Source: CAHJXG01 sp965277495 (GTDB taxonomy: Bacteria > Pseudomonadota > Alphaproteobacteria > Acetobacterales > Acetobacteraceae). Taken from it: a stretch of DNA of 64,000 nucleotides. Positions 33,313 through 42,458 of the stretch are shown here, piece after piece; the first letter of the stretch is position 1; each line of letters starts with the position of its first letter. A program made the translations under genes and the position numbers. The notes below the pieces were generated by a model. It was not told the DNA's origin. It did no database searches and was given only the letters and a program-made list of their open reading frames with translations. Location: positions 1,674,001 to 1,738,000 of the forward strand of contig OZ255824.1 of assembly GCA_965277495.1 (NCBI GenBank). Reading direction: 5' to 3'.

Positions 33313-34962
33313 CTACCTGAACAAGACTAGCGCCTTGGACAGGGTGACATAAATACCCCAGGCCAACGGGATGCCGACGCAGGCCCAGGCGACCGCCGCC
33401 GACGCCGTCAGCCCGCCGCGGCCAATGCCGAACGATCCGTCCGCAACGCCTTGGGCCTGCTGCGTCGTGGCGTCGTCCCGCATGTACCAGCGCTCCGCGA
33501 CTGGGCGGATCAGCAGGTTGGCGACGAAGCCCACCGCCAGGAAGCCGGCCAGGATATACAGGGTGCGGTCGTAGACCTGGTCCCGCGGCACCCCGGCCCT
33601 GATCTGCGCCTCGCGGATTTGGGTGATGACGATCGGGCCGATCACGCCGGCGGTGGACCATGCCGTCAACAGCCGCCCATGGATCGCGCCGACGAACCGC
33701 GTGCCGAACATGTCCGCCAAGTAGGCCGGCACGGTCGCGAAGCCGCCGCCGTACATCGACAGGATCACGCACATCATCGCAACGAACAGCGCCTGCTGCC
33801 CGTTATGCGCCGCCCATGGCGACAGCGCATACAGCGCGATGCCGAGTGCGAAGAACGTCGCATAGGTCAGCTTCCGCCCGATCTTGTCCGAGAACGAGGC
33901 CCAGAAGAACCGCCCGCCGATGTTGAACAATGACAGCAGCCCGACGAACCCGGCCGCGATCGTCGCCACCGCGGTCTTCTGGCCAGGGTCCAACGCGCCG
34001 AACCCGGCCTCGGGATGGCCGAGCAGCGAGCCGCCGAAAATCTCCTGCAGCATGGGCGAGGCGAGGCCGAGCACGCCGATTCCCGCCGACACGTTGAGGC
34101 ACAGCGCCGCCCAGATCAGCCAGAACTGCGGCGTCTTGTGCGCGTCCTTGAGGTCGACGTTGCGGTGGGTGATCATGCCGCGCTTGGCGGCGGGCGGCGT
34201 CCAGCCCTCGGGCGCCCAGTTCGCCGGCGGCACGCGGTAGCCGAAGGTGCCGGCCAGCATGAACACGCTGTAGATTGCCGCCATCACCAAAAAGCACTGC
34301 CAGACGCCGACGGTGGCGAAGTTGGGCCCGGGGCCGCGAAAGTAGTTCATCAGCAGGTCCGCAAGCGGCGCGCCGATCAGCGCCCCGCCGCCGAAACCCA
34401 TGATGGCCATCCCCGTCGCCATGCCGCGCCGGTCCGGGAACCATTTGATCAGCGTCGACACCGGCGAGATGTAGCCGAGGCCGAGCCCAATGCCGCCGAT
34501 CACGCCGGAGCCGACCCACAGCATCCAGAGCTGATGCACATAGACGCCCACCGCCGACACCACGAGGCCGCCGCACCAGCAGAGCGTGGCCACGAACGCC
34601 GCCTTGCGCGGGCCGGCACGTTCGAGCCAGCCGCCCCAGATCGCCGCCGAAGAACCGAGGAAGACGAAGAACAGGGTATACATGATGCTGAGGTCGGAGA
34701 CCCGCCAATCGCAGGCGGTGGTGACCAGCGCCTGCCACACCGACGTTTCGGCCGAACAGGCGACCGGGTTGGTGACGCCCAGCACCCGTGTCAGCGGCAG
34801 CCAGAACACCGAGAAGCCGTAGGCCATGCCGATGCAGAGATGGATTGCCAGCGCCGCCGGGGGCACCAGCCAGCGGTTGAAGCCCGGCTTGGCCACCGTG
34901 CGGCTGCGGTCGAGCGGGCCGTCCTGCAGGCTGCCCGGCGGCGCCATAATCAAACCATCCAT
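33313..34962 (-). CDS. OFA-family MFS transporter (oxalate/formate antiporter type)
   Basis: Inner-membrane major facilitator of the oxalate:formate antiporter family, 549 aa with 12 hydrophobic segments. Signatures are the HLCIGMAYGFSVFWLPL first helix, GSGVIGGIGLGLGYISPVSTLIKWFPDRRG and GGRFFWASFSDKIGRK. Start ATG 34962 has AAGGGA eight bases upstream; an ATG 27 bases earlier is also open. The neighbour fdhD, on the same strand, hints at formate as a metabolite. Substrate remains a family-based guess. Confidence 0.84.
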   Translation of the reverse strand: MDGLIMAPPGSLQDGPLDRSRTVAKPGFNRWLVPPAALAIHLCIGMAYGFSVFWLPLTRVLGVTNPVACSAETSVWQALVTTACDWRVSDLSIMYTLFFVFLGSSAAIWGGWLERAGPRKAAFVATLCWCGGLVVSAVGVYVHQLWMLWVGSGVIGGIGLGLGYISPVSTLIKWFPDRRGMATGMAIMGFGGGALIGAPLADLLMNYFRGPGPNFATVGVWQCFLVMAAIYSVFMLAGTFGYRVPPANWAPEGWTPPAAKRGMITHRNVDLKDAHKTPQFWLIWAALCLNVSAGIGVLGLASPMLQEIFGGSLLGHPEAGFGALDPGQKTAVATIAAGFVGLLSLFNIGGRFFWASFSDKIGRKLTYATFFALGIALYALSPWAAHNGQQALFVAMMCVILSMYGGGFATVPAYLADMFGTRFVGAIHGRLLTAWSTAGVIGPIVITQIREAQIRAGVPRDQVYDRTLYILAGFLAVGFVANLLIRPVAERWYMRDDATTQQAQGVADGSFGIGRGGLTASAAVAWACVGIPLAWGIYVTLSKALVLFR

Positions 34963-35028
34963 GGCAAACGTTCCCTTATTGATCGGCAACGCCGTTGGCC
35001 GGCGCCCACCGCACGGTTGAAGACTTGA

Positions 35029-35856
35029 TCAGGCTGCGCTGTGCACGGCCTTTGGCCCGATGCGGCCGGGGTGGGTGAACACCTCGAACCCATCGTCGCG
35101 CGCGATGCCGGCGACCGTGATGCCGGCTTGCTCCGCCACGCGCAGCGCCAGCGCAGTCGGCGCCGATACGGCGACCAGCACGGGGATGCCGATGCGGGCG
35201 GCCTTTTGCACCAGCTCGACCGAGACGCGGCTGGTCATGACCAGCAGGCCGGAGGCTGGGTCGACGCTGGCGCGGGCCATTGCGCCGCCGAGCTTATCCA
35301 ATGCGTTATGCCGGCCCACGTCCTCGCGCACCAGCGGCGCCTGCCCCGGACGCACGAACCCGGCGGCGTGCACCGCGCGCGTCACCCGATTAAGCGTCTG
35401 TTGCGGGAACAGCGACGCGACGGCTTCCTGAACTTGCTCGGGCGAGAACGTGCCGCCCGCTGCGACGTGCGGCGCACCGCGCATGGCCTGATCCAGGCTT
35501 TCGAGCCCGCACATGCCGCAGCCCGTGGGCCCGGCCATCTGCCGCCGCCGGGCCTCGACCGCGTGCATGGCAGTGGGCGAGATCCACATGCGCAGCTCGA
35601 CGCCGTTCGCCGCCGGCACGATTTCGAGTTCCTCGATGTCAGCGGGGCCTGCCACGACGCCCTCGGTGATGCTGAAGCCGATGGCGAAATCCTCGAGGTC
35701 ACCCGGGGTCGCCATCATGATCGCGTGCGAGATACGGTTATAGGAGAAGGCGACCGCCGTTTCCTCGGGCACCATGCGGTCGCCCGGCGTCAGCGCGTTA
35801 TGCCGCCATCCCAGGGTCTGACGCCGTTGCGCCAACTCTGGAAGCGTCACGGCCAC
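35029..35856 (-). CDS. fdhD: formate dehydrogenase accessory sulfurtransferase FdhD
   Basis: Delivers sulfur to the molybdenum cofactor of formate dehydrogenase. The redox-active cysteines are C113 and C116 (CGMC) in the expected loop; TEGVV near residue 65 and REDVGRHNALDKLGG near 185 are family signatures. Length 275 aa, GTG start. No formate dehydrogenase structural gene is in the window. It is divergent from the luciferase-like gene. Confidence 0.92.
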   Translation of the reverse strand: MAVTLPELAQRRQTLGWRHNALTPGDRMVPEETAVAFSYNRISHAIMMATPGDLEDFAIGFSITEGVVAGPADIEELEIVPAANGVELRMWISPTAMHAVEARRRQMAGPTGCGMCGLESLDQAMRGAPHVAAGGTFSPEQVQEAVASLFPQQTLNRVTRAVHAAGFVRPGQAPLVREDVGRHNALDKLGGAMARASVDPASGLLVMTSRVSVELVQKAARIGIPVLVAVSAPTALALRVAEQAGITVAGIARDDGFEVFTHPGRIGPKAVHSAA

Positions 35857-35900
35857 AGCGACAGGTTGAATTTATGGTCCACGCGTTCACTCTACACAGC

Positions 35901-35927
35901 TTCACATGCCTGTAACGTAAATATACT
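35901..35927 (+). promoter_or_regulatory. weak promoter candidate for the LLM/sulfite-oxidase-like pair
   Basis: TTCACA at 35901-35906 and TATACT at 35922-35927 lie in the locally AT-richer gap between divergent fdhD and the oxidoreductase gene. The 15-base spacing is shorter than ideal. The translation start is about 150 bases further on. Nothing else is seen in this 223-base gap. Confidence 0.25.
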
Positions 35928-36079
35928 AGAAATTGATGGCGGCAAGGATGCCGCAGCGAAGCGGCATGTTCAAGGCCCGCTCCCGGCATTGCGCCACTGG
36001 GCCTGGATGGCACGGGAGGGTTGCGCCGCCCCTCTGCAATGCTGATGTACCGGACGTAAACTCCAAAAGGAGCCGCTGC

Positions 36080-37099
36080 ATGCCCGCATTTACGGTCCCG
36101 CCGCTTTCGGTCCTCGACCTCGCCCCGGTTCCGCAGGGTTCGACGCCGGGCGACGCGCTGCGCAACGCGCGCGACCTGGCGCAGCACGCCGAGCGCCTGG
36201 GCTACTGCCGCTATTGGCTTGCCGAGCACCACAACATGATCGGCATCGCCAGCGCCGCGACGGCGGTCGTCGTCGGCTTCGTCGCCGGCGGCACCAGCAC
36301 CATCCGCGTCGGCTCTGGCGGCGTCATGCTGCCGAATCACTCGCCCATGATCATCGCGGAGCAGTTCGGTACGTTGGAATCGCTCTATCCCGGGCGCATC
36401 GACCTTGGGCTTGGCCGCGCGCCCGGCACCGACCAGCGCACGATGCGGGCATTGCGGCGCAGCCCGTCGAGCGCCAACGAGTTCCCGCAGGACGTGCTGG
36501 AACTGCAGGCGCTGCTGGGGCCGGTGCAGCCGGGCCAGGCCGTGCAGGCGGTGCCGGGCGCTGGAACCAACGTGCCGCTGTGGGTATTGGGGTCCAGCAC
36601 CTATGGCGCGCAGCTCGCGGCCATGCTCGGGCTGCCCTATGCGTTCGCGTCGCACTTCGCGCCGGATGCGCTGCACCAGGCGCTGTCGGTGTATCGCGCG
36701 CGTTTCGAGCCCGGCCAGATCGAGCGCCCGCACGCCATGGTGGGGGTCAACGTGATTGCCGCCGACACCGATGCCGAGGCGCGCCGGCTGTTCACCTCGG
36801 CGCAGCAGAGCTTCGTCAACATGTTCCGCGGCACCCGGGGCAAGCTGCTGCCGCCGATCGACGACATCGAGGCGTATTGGTCCCCGGCCGAGAAGGCGCA
36901 GGCCAGCGGCATGCTGCAGTGCTCCATTGTGGGCGGGCCGGAGGCGATCCGCCGCGGGCTGGCGGAGTTCCTGGAACAGACCGGCGCCGACGAGTTGATG
37001 GTCGCCTCGGCAATCTGGGACCATGGCGCGCGCAAGCGGTCCTATGAAATCCTTGCCGCGGCGCATGCAGCCATGGCCCAGGACCGCCTCGCCGCATGA
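36080..37099 (+). CDS. LLM-class flavin-dependent oxidoreductase
   Basis: Bacterial luciferase-like monooxygenase, a TIM barrel that uses reduced flavin. Family marks are LSVLDLAPVPQGSTP at the start, YWLAEHHNM near residue 50, GSGGVMLPNHSPM, and LYPGRIDLGLGRAPGTD. Length 339 aa. The ATG at 36080 is preceded by AAAGGAG. The stop overlaps the next gene's ATG by four bases (ATGA), so the two are coupled. Substrate unknown. Confidence 0.88.
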   Translation: MPAFTVPPLSVLDLAPVPQGSTPGDALRNARDLAQHAERLGYCRYWLAEHHNMIGIASAATAVVVGFVAGGTSTIRVGSGGVMLPNHSPMIIAEQFGTLESLYPGRIDLGLGRAPGTDQRTMRALRRSPSSANEFPQDVLELQALLGPVQPGQAVQAVPGAGTNVPLWVLGSSTYGAQLAAMLGLPYAFASHFAPDALHQALSVYRARFEPGQIERPHAMVGVNVIAADTDAEARRLFTSAQQSFVNMFRGTRGKLLPPIDDIEAYWSPAEKAQASGMLQCSIVGGPEAIRRGLAEFLEQTGADELMVASAIWDHGARKRSYEILAAAHAAMAQDRLAA

Positions 37100-37755
37100 C
37101 CGACGAGACCCCCGCCACCACGAAGCTGACGGCGACGAAGCAGCGCTGGGCGGAGGAGGGGCGGTTCCTGACCGGCCATAGCGCCCGGCCCGAAGCGGAA
37201 CGGCTGCCGCCGGGCCAGCATCTAGTGACCGACTGGCCGGTGCTGGACCTCGGCATGCATCCGGAGGTGCCCACCGCGCGCTGGCGGCTGGACGTGTATG
37301 GCGCGGTTGAACGCCCGGTCATATGGGATTGGGCCGGGTTCCAGGCGTTGCCGCAGGCCCGGGCCGTGTCCGACATCCACTGCGTCACCACCTGGTCGCG
37401 CTACGACAACGCGTGGGACGGCGTGCTGACCCGTGACCTGCTGCAGGCGGTGCAGCCAAAACCGGATGCGCGTTTCATCGTGCTGCAGAGCTACGACGGC
37501 TATACGACGAACCTGTCGATTGAGGATTTTGCCGCCGAGGACGCGATGCTGGCGCATAGCTGGCAGGGTGCCCCGCTGGCGCCCGTGCATGGCGGGCCGC
37601 TGCGGCTGGTGCTGCCGCGGCTGTATTTCTGGAAGAGCGCCAAATGGCTGCAACGGATCGAGTTCCGTACCGAGGACCGTCCGGGCTTCTGGGAGGTGCG
37701 CGGCTACCATAACCGCGGCGACCCCTGGGAAGAACAGCGCTACTCCGAGGAGTAA
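37096..37755 (+). CDS. sulfite-oxidase-like molybdopterin oxidoreductase
   Basis: Soluble member of the sulfite oxidase/MsrP molybdoenzyme fold, 219 aa, without signal peptide or heme domain. C96 in DIHCVTTWSRYDN is the expected molybdenum-ligating cysteine, and the HGGPLRLVLPRLYFWKSAKW segment binds the cofactor in relatives. The coupling to the flavin oxidoreductase just upstream suggests an electron donor-acceptor relationship, but this is inference. A molybdenum-dependent role also fits with fdhD nearby. Confidence 0.87.
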   Translation: MTDETPATTKLTATKQRWAEEGRFLTGHSARPEAERLPPGQHLVTDWPVLDLGMHPEVPTARWRLDVYGAVERPVIWDWAGFQALPQARAVSDIHCVTTWSRYDNAWDGVLTRDLLQAVQPKPDARFIVLQSYDGYTTNLSIEDFAAEDAMLAHSWQGAPLAPVHGGPLRLVLPRLYFWKSAKWLQRIEFRTEDRPGFWEVRGYHNRGDPWEEQRYSEE

Positions 37756-37832
37756 CGGCATCCAATCTGGATCGGGCTTGCCAAGTACGCTGGCGCACGG
37801 GACGTTGGGCGTCCCTTGCAGGACAAACCGCC

Positions 37833-38015
37833 ATGCCAGCCACCCCGCCCTCCCGGGCCGAAGTGCAGTCGTTCTTCTTGGTGCTTGAGGAGCTGACGGG
37901 CGTGCATTCCGGGCGCGACCTGATCGCCGACCGGCTGGCGGCGACGCTACGGGACTACGAGGCGGAGTTGGCGGCGGCGGGCGTGCTGGACGGCCTGGCC
38001 GCATCATCCCGCTGA
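37833..38015 (+). CDS. small hypothetical protein next to the dimethylformamidase relic
   Basis: 60-aa helical protein, MPATPPSRAEVQSFFLVLEEL onwards, acidic and Ala/Leu-rich, with no signal or metal motif. It is preceded by AGGAC. Its end overlaps the first codons of the broken dimethylformamidase-like frame at 38006. It may be a conserved small partner or the shortened remains of a longer gene; I do not recognise it. Confidence 0.42.
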   Translation: MPATPPSRAEVQSFFLVLEELTGVHSGRDLIADRLAATLRDYEAELAAAGVLDGLAASSR

Positions 38016-38481
38016 CCGGCTACCTCGACCGCATCTCCGCGCAGGGCGTGTTCGAGGGATCTTATTACCGGCTGCTTCCCGCGGCGCGCGGCCCGGACGT
38101 TGCGTGGATTATTGCCGGCATCAGCGGCGACATCGTGGGCGGCCACGGGCTTTCAGGCGGCGGAGCGGCCAGGTTCGAACTGGACCCGGCCGACGCGCAG
38201 CTTAACACGCCGCCCAATGCAGTGATCATCGCGCGATCCGAGGGCCACCAGGCGCATTTCGTGGCGGTGCCCGAGGAGTTGCTGTCCCATGTGCACATCG
38301 TCCCGGGCGAACAGCCGGCGGACCTGATCCGGGCCGAGATCGTCTATTTCGAAACCCCGGCGGCGGCGGCGTGTTCAGCACCGGCTCGATCACTTTCCTG
38401 GGCAACCTTTGGCGCAGCGGCTACGATAACCCAGTGGCAACGATGCTCGGCAACGTCATCCGGCGTTTCACCGCCAACTAG
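38006..38481 (+). pseudogene. N,N-dimethylformamidase large-subunit relic
   Basis: The frame at 38006 reads IPLTGYLDRISA, the usual first residues of this amidohydrolase subunit, and passes straight into GVFEGSYYRLLPAARG...GLSGGGAARFELD...PPNAVIIARSEGH, which belongs near the end of the roughly 750-aa protein. Most of the middle is therefore deleted. At about 38356-38370 (a CCCCGGCGGCGG run) the frame shifts by one base, after which VFSTGSITFLGNLWRSGYDN and a stop at 38479 complete the usual C-terminus. This is clearly a decayed gene. Confidence 0.78.
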
Positions 38482-38558
38482 ACTCAGCCGCCACGCCCGG
38501 AAGGCTCCAGGCGTGGCGGGCAGAGGCTAGGCGCGATGCCCCTGGAATGCGGCGGCGA

Positions 38559-38930
38559 TCAGGTCGCGGCGCTGGCTGACTTTGACTTCTTCTTGGTGGC
38601 GGGGCTGGTCGTGCTCAACGTCTTGGCGGCGGCGCTGCGTGCTGCCGGGGTCTTCGCGGTCTTCATGGCCTTGGCGGCCTCGGTTTTCGTTGCGGGTGCG
38701 GCGGTCTTCGCGGCAGCGGCCTTCGGGGCCGCCGCCTTCTTGGCAGCCGGCTTCGCAGCGGCGGCCGGAGCTGCCTTTTTCGCCGGGCTTTTCGCAGCAG
38801 CCGGCTTGGCCGCAGCAGGCTTTGCCGCCGCCTTGGCCGCAGGCTTGGCAGCCGCTTTGGTCGTTTTGGCCGGGGCACGGACTGCCATGGCCTGCGCCCG
38901 CGGGCGCTTCGTCGTGCTGTCGTCGCTCAT
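38559..38930 (-). CDS. histone H1-like Ala/Lys/Pro-rich protein
   Basis: 123-aa low-complexity protein made of AAKPAAK/KKAA-type repeats after a short head (MSDDSTTKRPRAQAMAVRAP). This is the composition of bacterial histone-H1-like and other DNA- or RNA-coating proteins, so binding to nucleic acid is likely; there is no folded domain. The ATG at 38930 has AAGGAAGG upstream. The hydrophobic frame on the other strand is a by-product of the repeats. Confidence 0.72.
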   Translation of the reverse strand: MSDDSTTKRPRAQAMAVRAPAKTTKAAAKPAAKAAAKPAAAKPAAAKSPAKKAAPAAAAKPAAKKAAAPKAAAAKTAAPATKTEAAKAMKTAKTPAARSAAAKTLSTTSPATKKKSKSASAAT

Positions 38931-39127
38931 GTTGAAAGCCTTCCTTGACCGGGTTGCAGCGTGGGCATCGCGGGGCACGCCGACACGCGGCCCAATGCCG
39001 CGCGAATCGTAGGCGTGCCAACCGGAATGACCTCACGCAGCCGATAGGCCCATGTCAATGAAAACCAGCGATCAATGTAATGTTTCTGGCGCTGAATACT
39101 GATTTAGCACAACAATAGAACGTGACC

Positions 39128-40270
39128 TCACCGTTCTGATAGCGGCACGAACGCCAAATCTTCCGGACCCGTATAATTCGCCGCCGGACGGATGATCTTG
39201 TTGTCGATCCGCTGCTCGATCACGTGCGCCGCCCAGCCGCTGGTCCGGGCGATGACGAAGATCGGCGTGAACATCGACGTCGGCACCCCCATCTGATGAT
39301 ACGATACGGCGCTGAACCAATCGAGGTTGGCGAACATCCGTTTTGTATCCATCATGACCGCTTCGATCCGCTCGGCGACCTCGTAGCCCGTCATGCCGCC
39401 GGACAGCTCGCTCAGGCGCCGCGCGACGTCCTTGATCACCACGTTGCGCGGATCGGAGATGGTGTAGACCGGGTGGCCGAAGCCGATCACCACCTCCTTC
39501 GCCGCCACCCGCGCCCGGATATCGTGCTCGGCCTCGTCCGGCGAGGCGTAGCGCTGCTGGGTTTCCAACGCGACTTCGTTGGCGCCGCCGTGCTTCGGGC
39601 CGCGCAGCGCGCCGATCCCCGCCGTGATGGCGGAGTGCATGTCCGACCCGGTGCCGGCCACCACGCGCGCGGCAAAGGTGCTCGCGTTGAACTCATGCTC
39701 GGCATACAGGATCAGCGACGTGTGCATCGCCCGCTCCCACTCGGGGCTGCAGGGCTTGCCGTGCAGTAGATGCAGGAAGTGCGCGCCGATGCTGCCGTCG
39801 TCGGTCTCGACCTCGATGCGGCGTCCGTTCTGCGTCCAGTGGTGCCAGTACAGCAGCATGGAGCCGAGGCTCGCCATCAGCCGGTCGGCGATGCCGCGGG
39901 CGCCGGGCTGGTTGTGGTCGTCCTTCTCCGGCAGGGCGCAGCCGAGCGCGCTGACGGCCGTGCGCATCACGTCCATCGGGTGCGTGTTGGCCGGCAGCGC
40001 CTCTAGCACGGTGCGGACCGCGCCGGGAATGCCGCGCAGGGCGTGCAGCTTGGCCTTGTAGGCGCGCAGCTCGGCCCGGTTCGGCAGCCAGCCGTGCACC
40101 AGCAAATGCGCGATCTCCTCGAACTCGCTGGTTTCGGCGACGTCGAGGATGTCGTAGCCGCGGTAGTGCAGGTCGTTGCCGGTGCGGCCCACGGTGCACA
40201 ATGCGGTGTTGCCCGCGGTGACGCCCGAAAGGGCGACGGACTTTTTCGGCTTCGGTGCGGTGTCGGACAT
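39128..40270 (-). CDS. prpC: 2-methylcitrate synthase (citrate synthase family)
   Basis: Condenses propionyl-CoA with oxaloacetate in the methylcitrate cycle. The citrate synthase catalytic residues are in HGGANE, GFGHPVYT and the later LDWFSAVSYHQMG segment. The short 380-aa form with the SGVTAGNTALCTVG opening is that of PrpC rather than the housekeeping GltA. The adjacent prpD supports this. The ATG at 40270 is preceded by GAAGGGGGAA. A plain citrate synthase role cannot be fully excluded. Confidence 0.85.
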   Translation of the reverse strand: MSDTAPKPKKSVALSGVTAGNTALCTVGRTGNDLHYRGYDILDVAETSEFEEIAHLLVHGWLPNRAELRAYKAKLHALRGIPGAVRTVLEALPANTHPMDVMRTAVSALGCALPEKDDHNQPGARGIADRLMASLGSMLLYWHHWTQNGRRIEVETDDGSIGAHFLHLLHGKPCSPEWERAMHTSLILYAEHEFNASTFAARVVAGTGSDMHSAITAGIGALRGPKHGGANEVALETQQRYASPDEAEHDIRARVAAKEVVIGFGHPVYTISDPRNVVIKDVARRLSELSGGMTGYEVAERIEAVMMDTKRMFANLDWFSAVSYHQMGVPTSMFTPIFVIARTSGWAAHVIEQRIDNKIIRPAANYTGPEDLAFVPLSER

Positions 40271-40284
40271 GATGCGTTCCCCCT

Positions 40285-40350
40285 TCAAAAGATGCCGGGC
40301 TTCCCGGCCCGCTTTTTAAAATATGCCGGGCCTTCCGGCCCGGACGGTGC
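40285..40350 (-). repeat. two tandem GC-rich hairpins between prpD and prpC
   Basis: The sequence ATGCCGGGC-TTCC-GGCCCG appears twice about 30 bases apart: near 40292-40312 and again at 40322-40342. Read on the minus strand each can fold as GGGCC(GGAA)GGCCC or a close variant. The second copy overlaps the last codons of prpD, so the intergenic copy looks like a local duplication. It could act as a weak attenuator between prpD and prpC or protect the RNA. Confidence 0.5.
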
Positions 40351-41815
40351 CGTCGGGCATCGCGACGTTCAGGCGGTGCAGCTCGCCGGACGGCAGCTCC
40401 GGCAGCTCCTCGCAGGCCTGCAGGAAGCGGTCCGCCTCTTCGCCGGTGATCAGGCCCTCGGTCATGATGCGGAACTTGTTCACGTAGTCCGGGCGCTTCC
40501 AGGGCGTCGCGCCGTTCGGATGCGCGTTGGCCACCGCCATCTCATCGGCGATCACGCTGCCGTCCTGCATCCGGATCTCGATGCGTCCGCCGAACGCGAG
40601 GTCCTCGTGCCGGCGCGCATGGTAGCGCTCGGTCCATTTCGGGTCCTCGAGGGTGCGTACCTTGTGCCACAGCGCCACCGTGTCCGCCCGCTGCGCCCGC
40701 TCCGGCGCATACGACCGCACATGGTGCCACTCGCCGTCCTGCAATGCGACGGCGACGATGAACATGATCGAGTGGTCCAAGGTCTCCCGGCTCGCGTGCG
40801 GGTCCATCTTCTGCGGGTCGTTGGCGCCGGTGCCGATGACGTAATGGGTATGGTGGCTGGTCTCGATCACCACCTCGTTGACCTGGTCCCAGTCCTTGAC
40901 CCGCTTGCCCATGCGGAAGGCGAGGTCGATCAGCGCCTGGCTCTGGTATTCCGCCGAGTGCTGCTTCGTGTAGCTGTCCATGATGGCGCGCTTCGGCTCG
41001 CTCGGCGCCGGCAGCGGCACTTGATACAGCGCCTCGGGGCCGTTCAGCATCCAGGCGATGACGCTGTCCTCGCCCTCGTAGATCGGGCTCGGCGCGCCCT
41101 CGCCGCGCATCACGCGGTCGACCGCCTCGATCGCCAGCTTGCCGGCATGCGCGGGGGCATAGGCCTTCCACGAGCTGATCTCGCCCTTGCGGCTCTGCCG
41201 GGTCGTGAAGCTCACGTGCACGGCCTGCTGCACCGCCTGGTAGATGGTGGCGGCGTCGAGGCCCAGCAGCGTACCGATCCCGGCGGCCTGGGCCGGGCAC
41301 AGATGCGCGATGTGGTCGATCTTGTGCTCGTGCAAACAGATCGCGCGCACGAGGTCGATCTGGATTTCATACCCGGTGGCGAGGCCGCGCAGCAGCTCCG
41401 CGCCGGACTTGTTCTTGGTCTGCGCGACGGCGAGGATCGGGGGAATGTTGTCGCCGGGGTGGCTGTAATCGGCGGCGAGGAAGGTGTCGTGCATGTCGAG
41501 CTCGCGCACCGCGGTCCCGTTGGCCCAGGCCGCCCATTCCGGGCTGACGCGCGTCGTGTCCGCCATGCCGAACACCGTCGCGCCGCCGGGCCGCAGGTGC
41601 CCCAGCGCCATGTCGCGGGCGCTGGTGCACGAATGGCGGTTCACGCTGGCGATCGCGACGGCGGCGTTGTCGATGACCCGGTTCACGATCATCTCCGCGG
41701 TGTTGCCCGGCACGGCGACGGGATCGGCGGCGACGCCAGCGATCTTCCAAGCGAGCTGGTCCTCGCGCAGCAGCTTCGACTTGGACGGATGGACCCGGAC
41801 ATCGTGCATTTGCAT
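40316..41815 (-). CDS. prpD: 2-methylcitrate dehydratase, MmgE/PrpD family
   Basis: Dehydrates 2-methylcitrate to 2-methyl-cis-aconitate in propionate breakdown. The family is recognised from HRVIDNAAVAIASVNR-like and HSCTSARDMA segments, ADYSHPGDNIPPILAVAQ near residue 150, and VSFTTRQSRKGEISSWKAYAPAHAGKLAIEAVDRV in the middle, given here in parts. Length 499 aa. It is upstream of prpC, with only 45 bases between, so both are probably one transcript. No prpB or prpR is in the window. Confidence 0.86.
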   Translation of the reverse strand: MQMHDVRVHPSKSKLLREDQLAWKIAGVAADPVAVPGNTAEMIVNRVIDNAAVAIASVNRHSCTSARDMALGHLRPGGATVFGMADTTRVSPEWAAWANGTAVRELDMHDTFLAADYSHPGDNIPPILAVAQTKNKSGAELLRGLATGYEIQIDLVRAICLHEHKIDHIAHLCPAQAAGIGTLLGLDAATIYQAVQQAVHVSFTTRQSRKGEISSWKAYAPAHAGKLAIEAVDRVMRGEGAPSPIYEGEDSVIAWMLNGPEALYQVPLPAPSEPKRAIMDSYTKQHSAEYQSQALIDLAFRMGKRVKDWDQVNEVVIETSHHTHYVIGTGANDPQKMDPHASRETLDHSIMFIVAVALQDGEWHHVRSYAPERAQRADTVALWHKVRTLEDPKWTERYHARRHEDLAFGGRIEIRMQDGSVIADEMAVANAHPNGATPWKRPDYVNKFRIMTEGLITGEEADRFLQACEELPELPSGELHRLNVAMPDGTVRAGRPGIF

Positions 41816-42032
41816 TGTGCGTTATCCCCTGCTGGCTCGGCGGTCGTTGGCGGGGGTCATAGGGTCGGCCAGCCGACTCGGCAAGCCAGCCGCGCGGTTC
41901 CCGCAGTGCAGCACGGCCCGGCACCCAAGGTTGATCGCAAGCCTGCGCGGCCTCATCTGACTGTTGACCGTGCGAGTGCTTGGGCCGACCTTGCATGACC
42001 ACCCTTGGCACCCCTGGCACGAGAGGCCCACG

Positions 42033-42458
42033 TTGCCCGACCAGACCCCGCCCCTCCGTTGGCAGCCGGATCGCAGCCCGCAGTCGCCGCCGTGGCCTGT
42101 CCCGCCGCTGCTGATTGCGATGGGCCGCGGCTGCATGGGCCGCTGCCCGGCGTGCGGACAGACCCACTGCTTCAATGGCTATTTGACGGTCGTACCAACC
42201 TGCGTCGCCTGCGGGGCGCCGCTCGGCAAGTTCCGGGCCGATGACGCGCCGCCCTATTTTACCATCTTCATCGTGGGTCACATCATCGTGGGCCTGATGT
42301 TCGCGGTCGACGGCGCATACAAGCCGGCGCTGTGGGTGCAAGCCGCGATTTGGCTGCCCGTCAGCCTTTTGCTGACCCTGGGGCTGCTGCGTCCGGTCAA
42401 GGGAGCCACGCTCGGGCTGATGCTGAAGCTTGGCATGGCCAAATCGGACGACGAGTGA
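42033..42458 (+). CDS. DUF983 domain membrane protein
   Basis: Small membrane protein with an N-terminal zinc-ribbon-like part, CPACGQ...CVACGA (C-x2-C twice), the family motif FRADDAPPYFTIFIVGHI, and two transmembrane helices. Function of DUF983 is unknown. A TTG at 42033 with GAGAGG upstream gives 141 aa; the only nearby in-frame ATG (42120) would start just ahead of the ribbon. Its stop overlaps the GTG of the UPF0262 gene (GTGA). The 217-base gap before it holds no gene I can see. Confidence 0.82.
   Translation: MPDQTPPLRWQPDRSPQSPPWPVPPLLIAMGRGCMGRCPACGQTHCFNGYLTVVPTCVACGAPLGKFRADDAPPYFTIFIVGHIIVGLMFAVDGAYKPALWVQAAIWLPVSLLLTLGLLRPVKGATLGLMLKLGMAKSDDE

Noticed and set aside
38536..39012. 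Hydrophobic Ala/Phe-rich + strand frame that looks like a membrane protein
   Set aside because: It is the complement of the AAK-type repeats of the histone-H1-like gene; the opposite frame has a ribosome site and expected head sequence.
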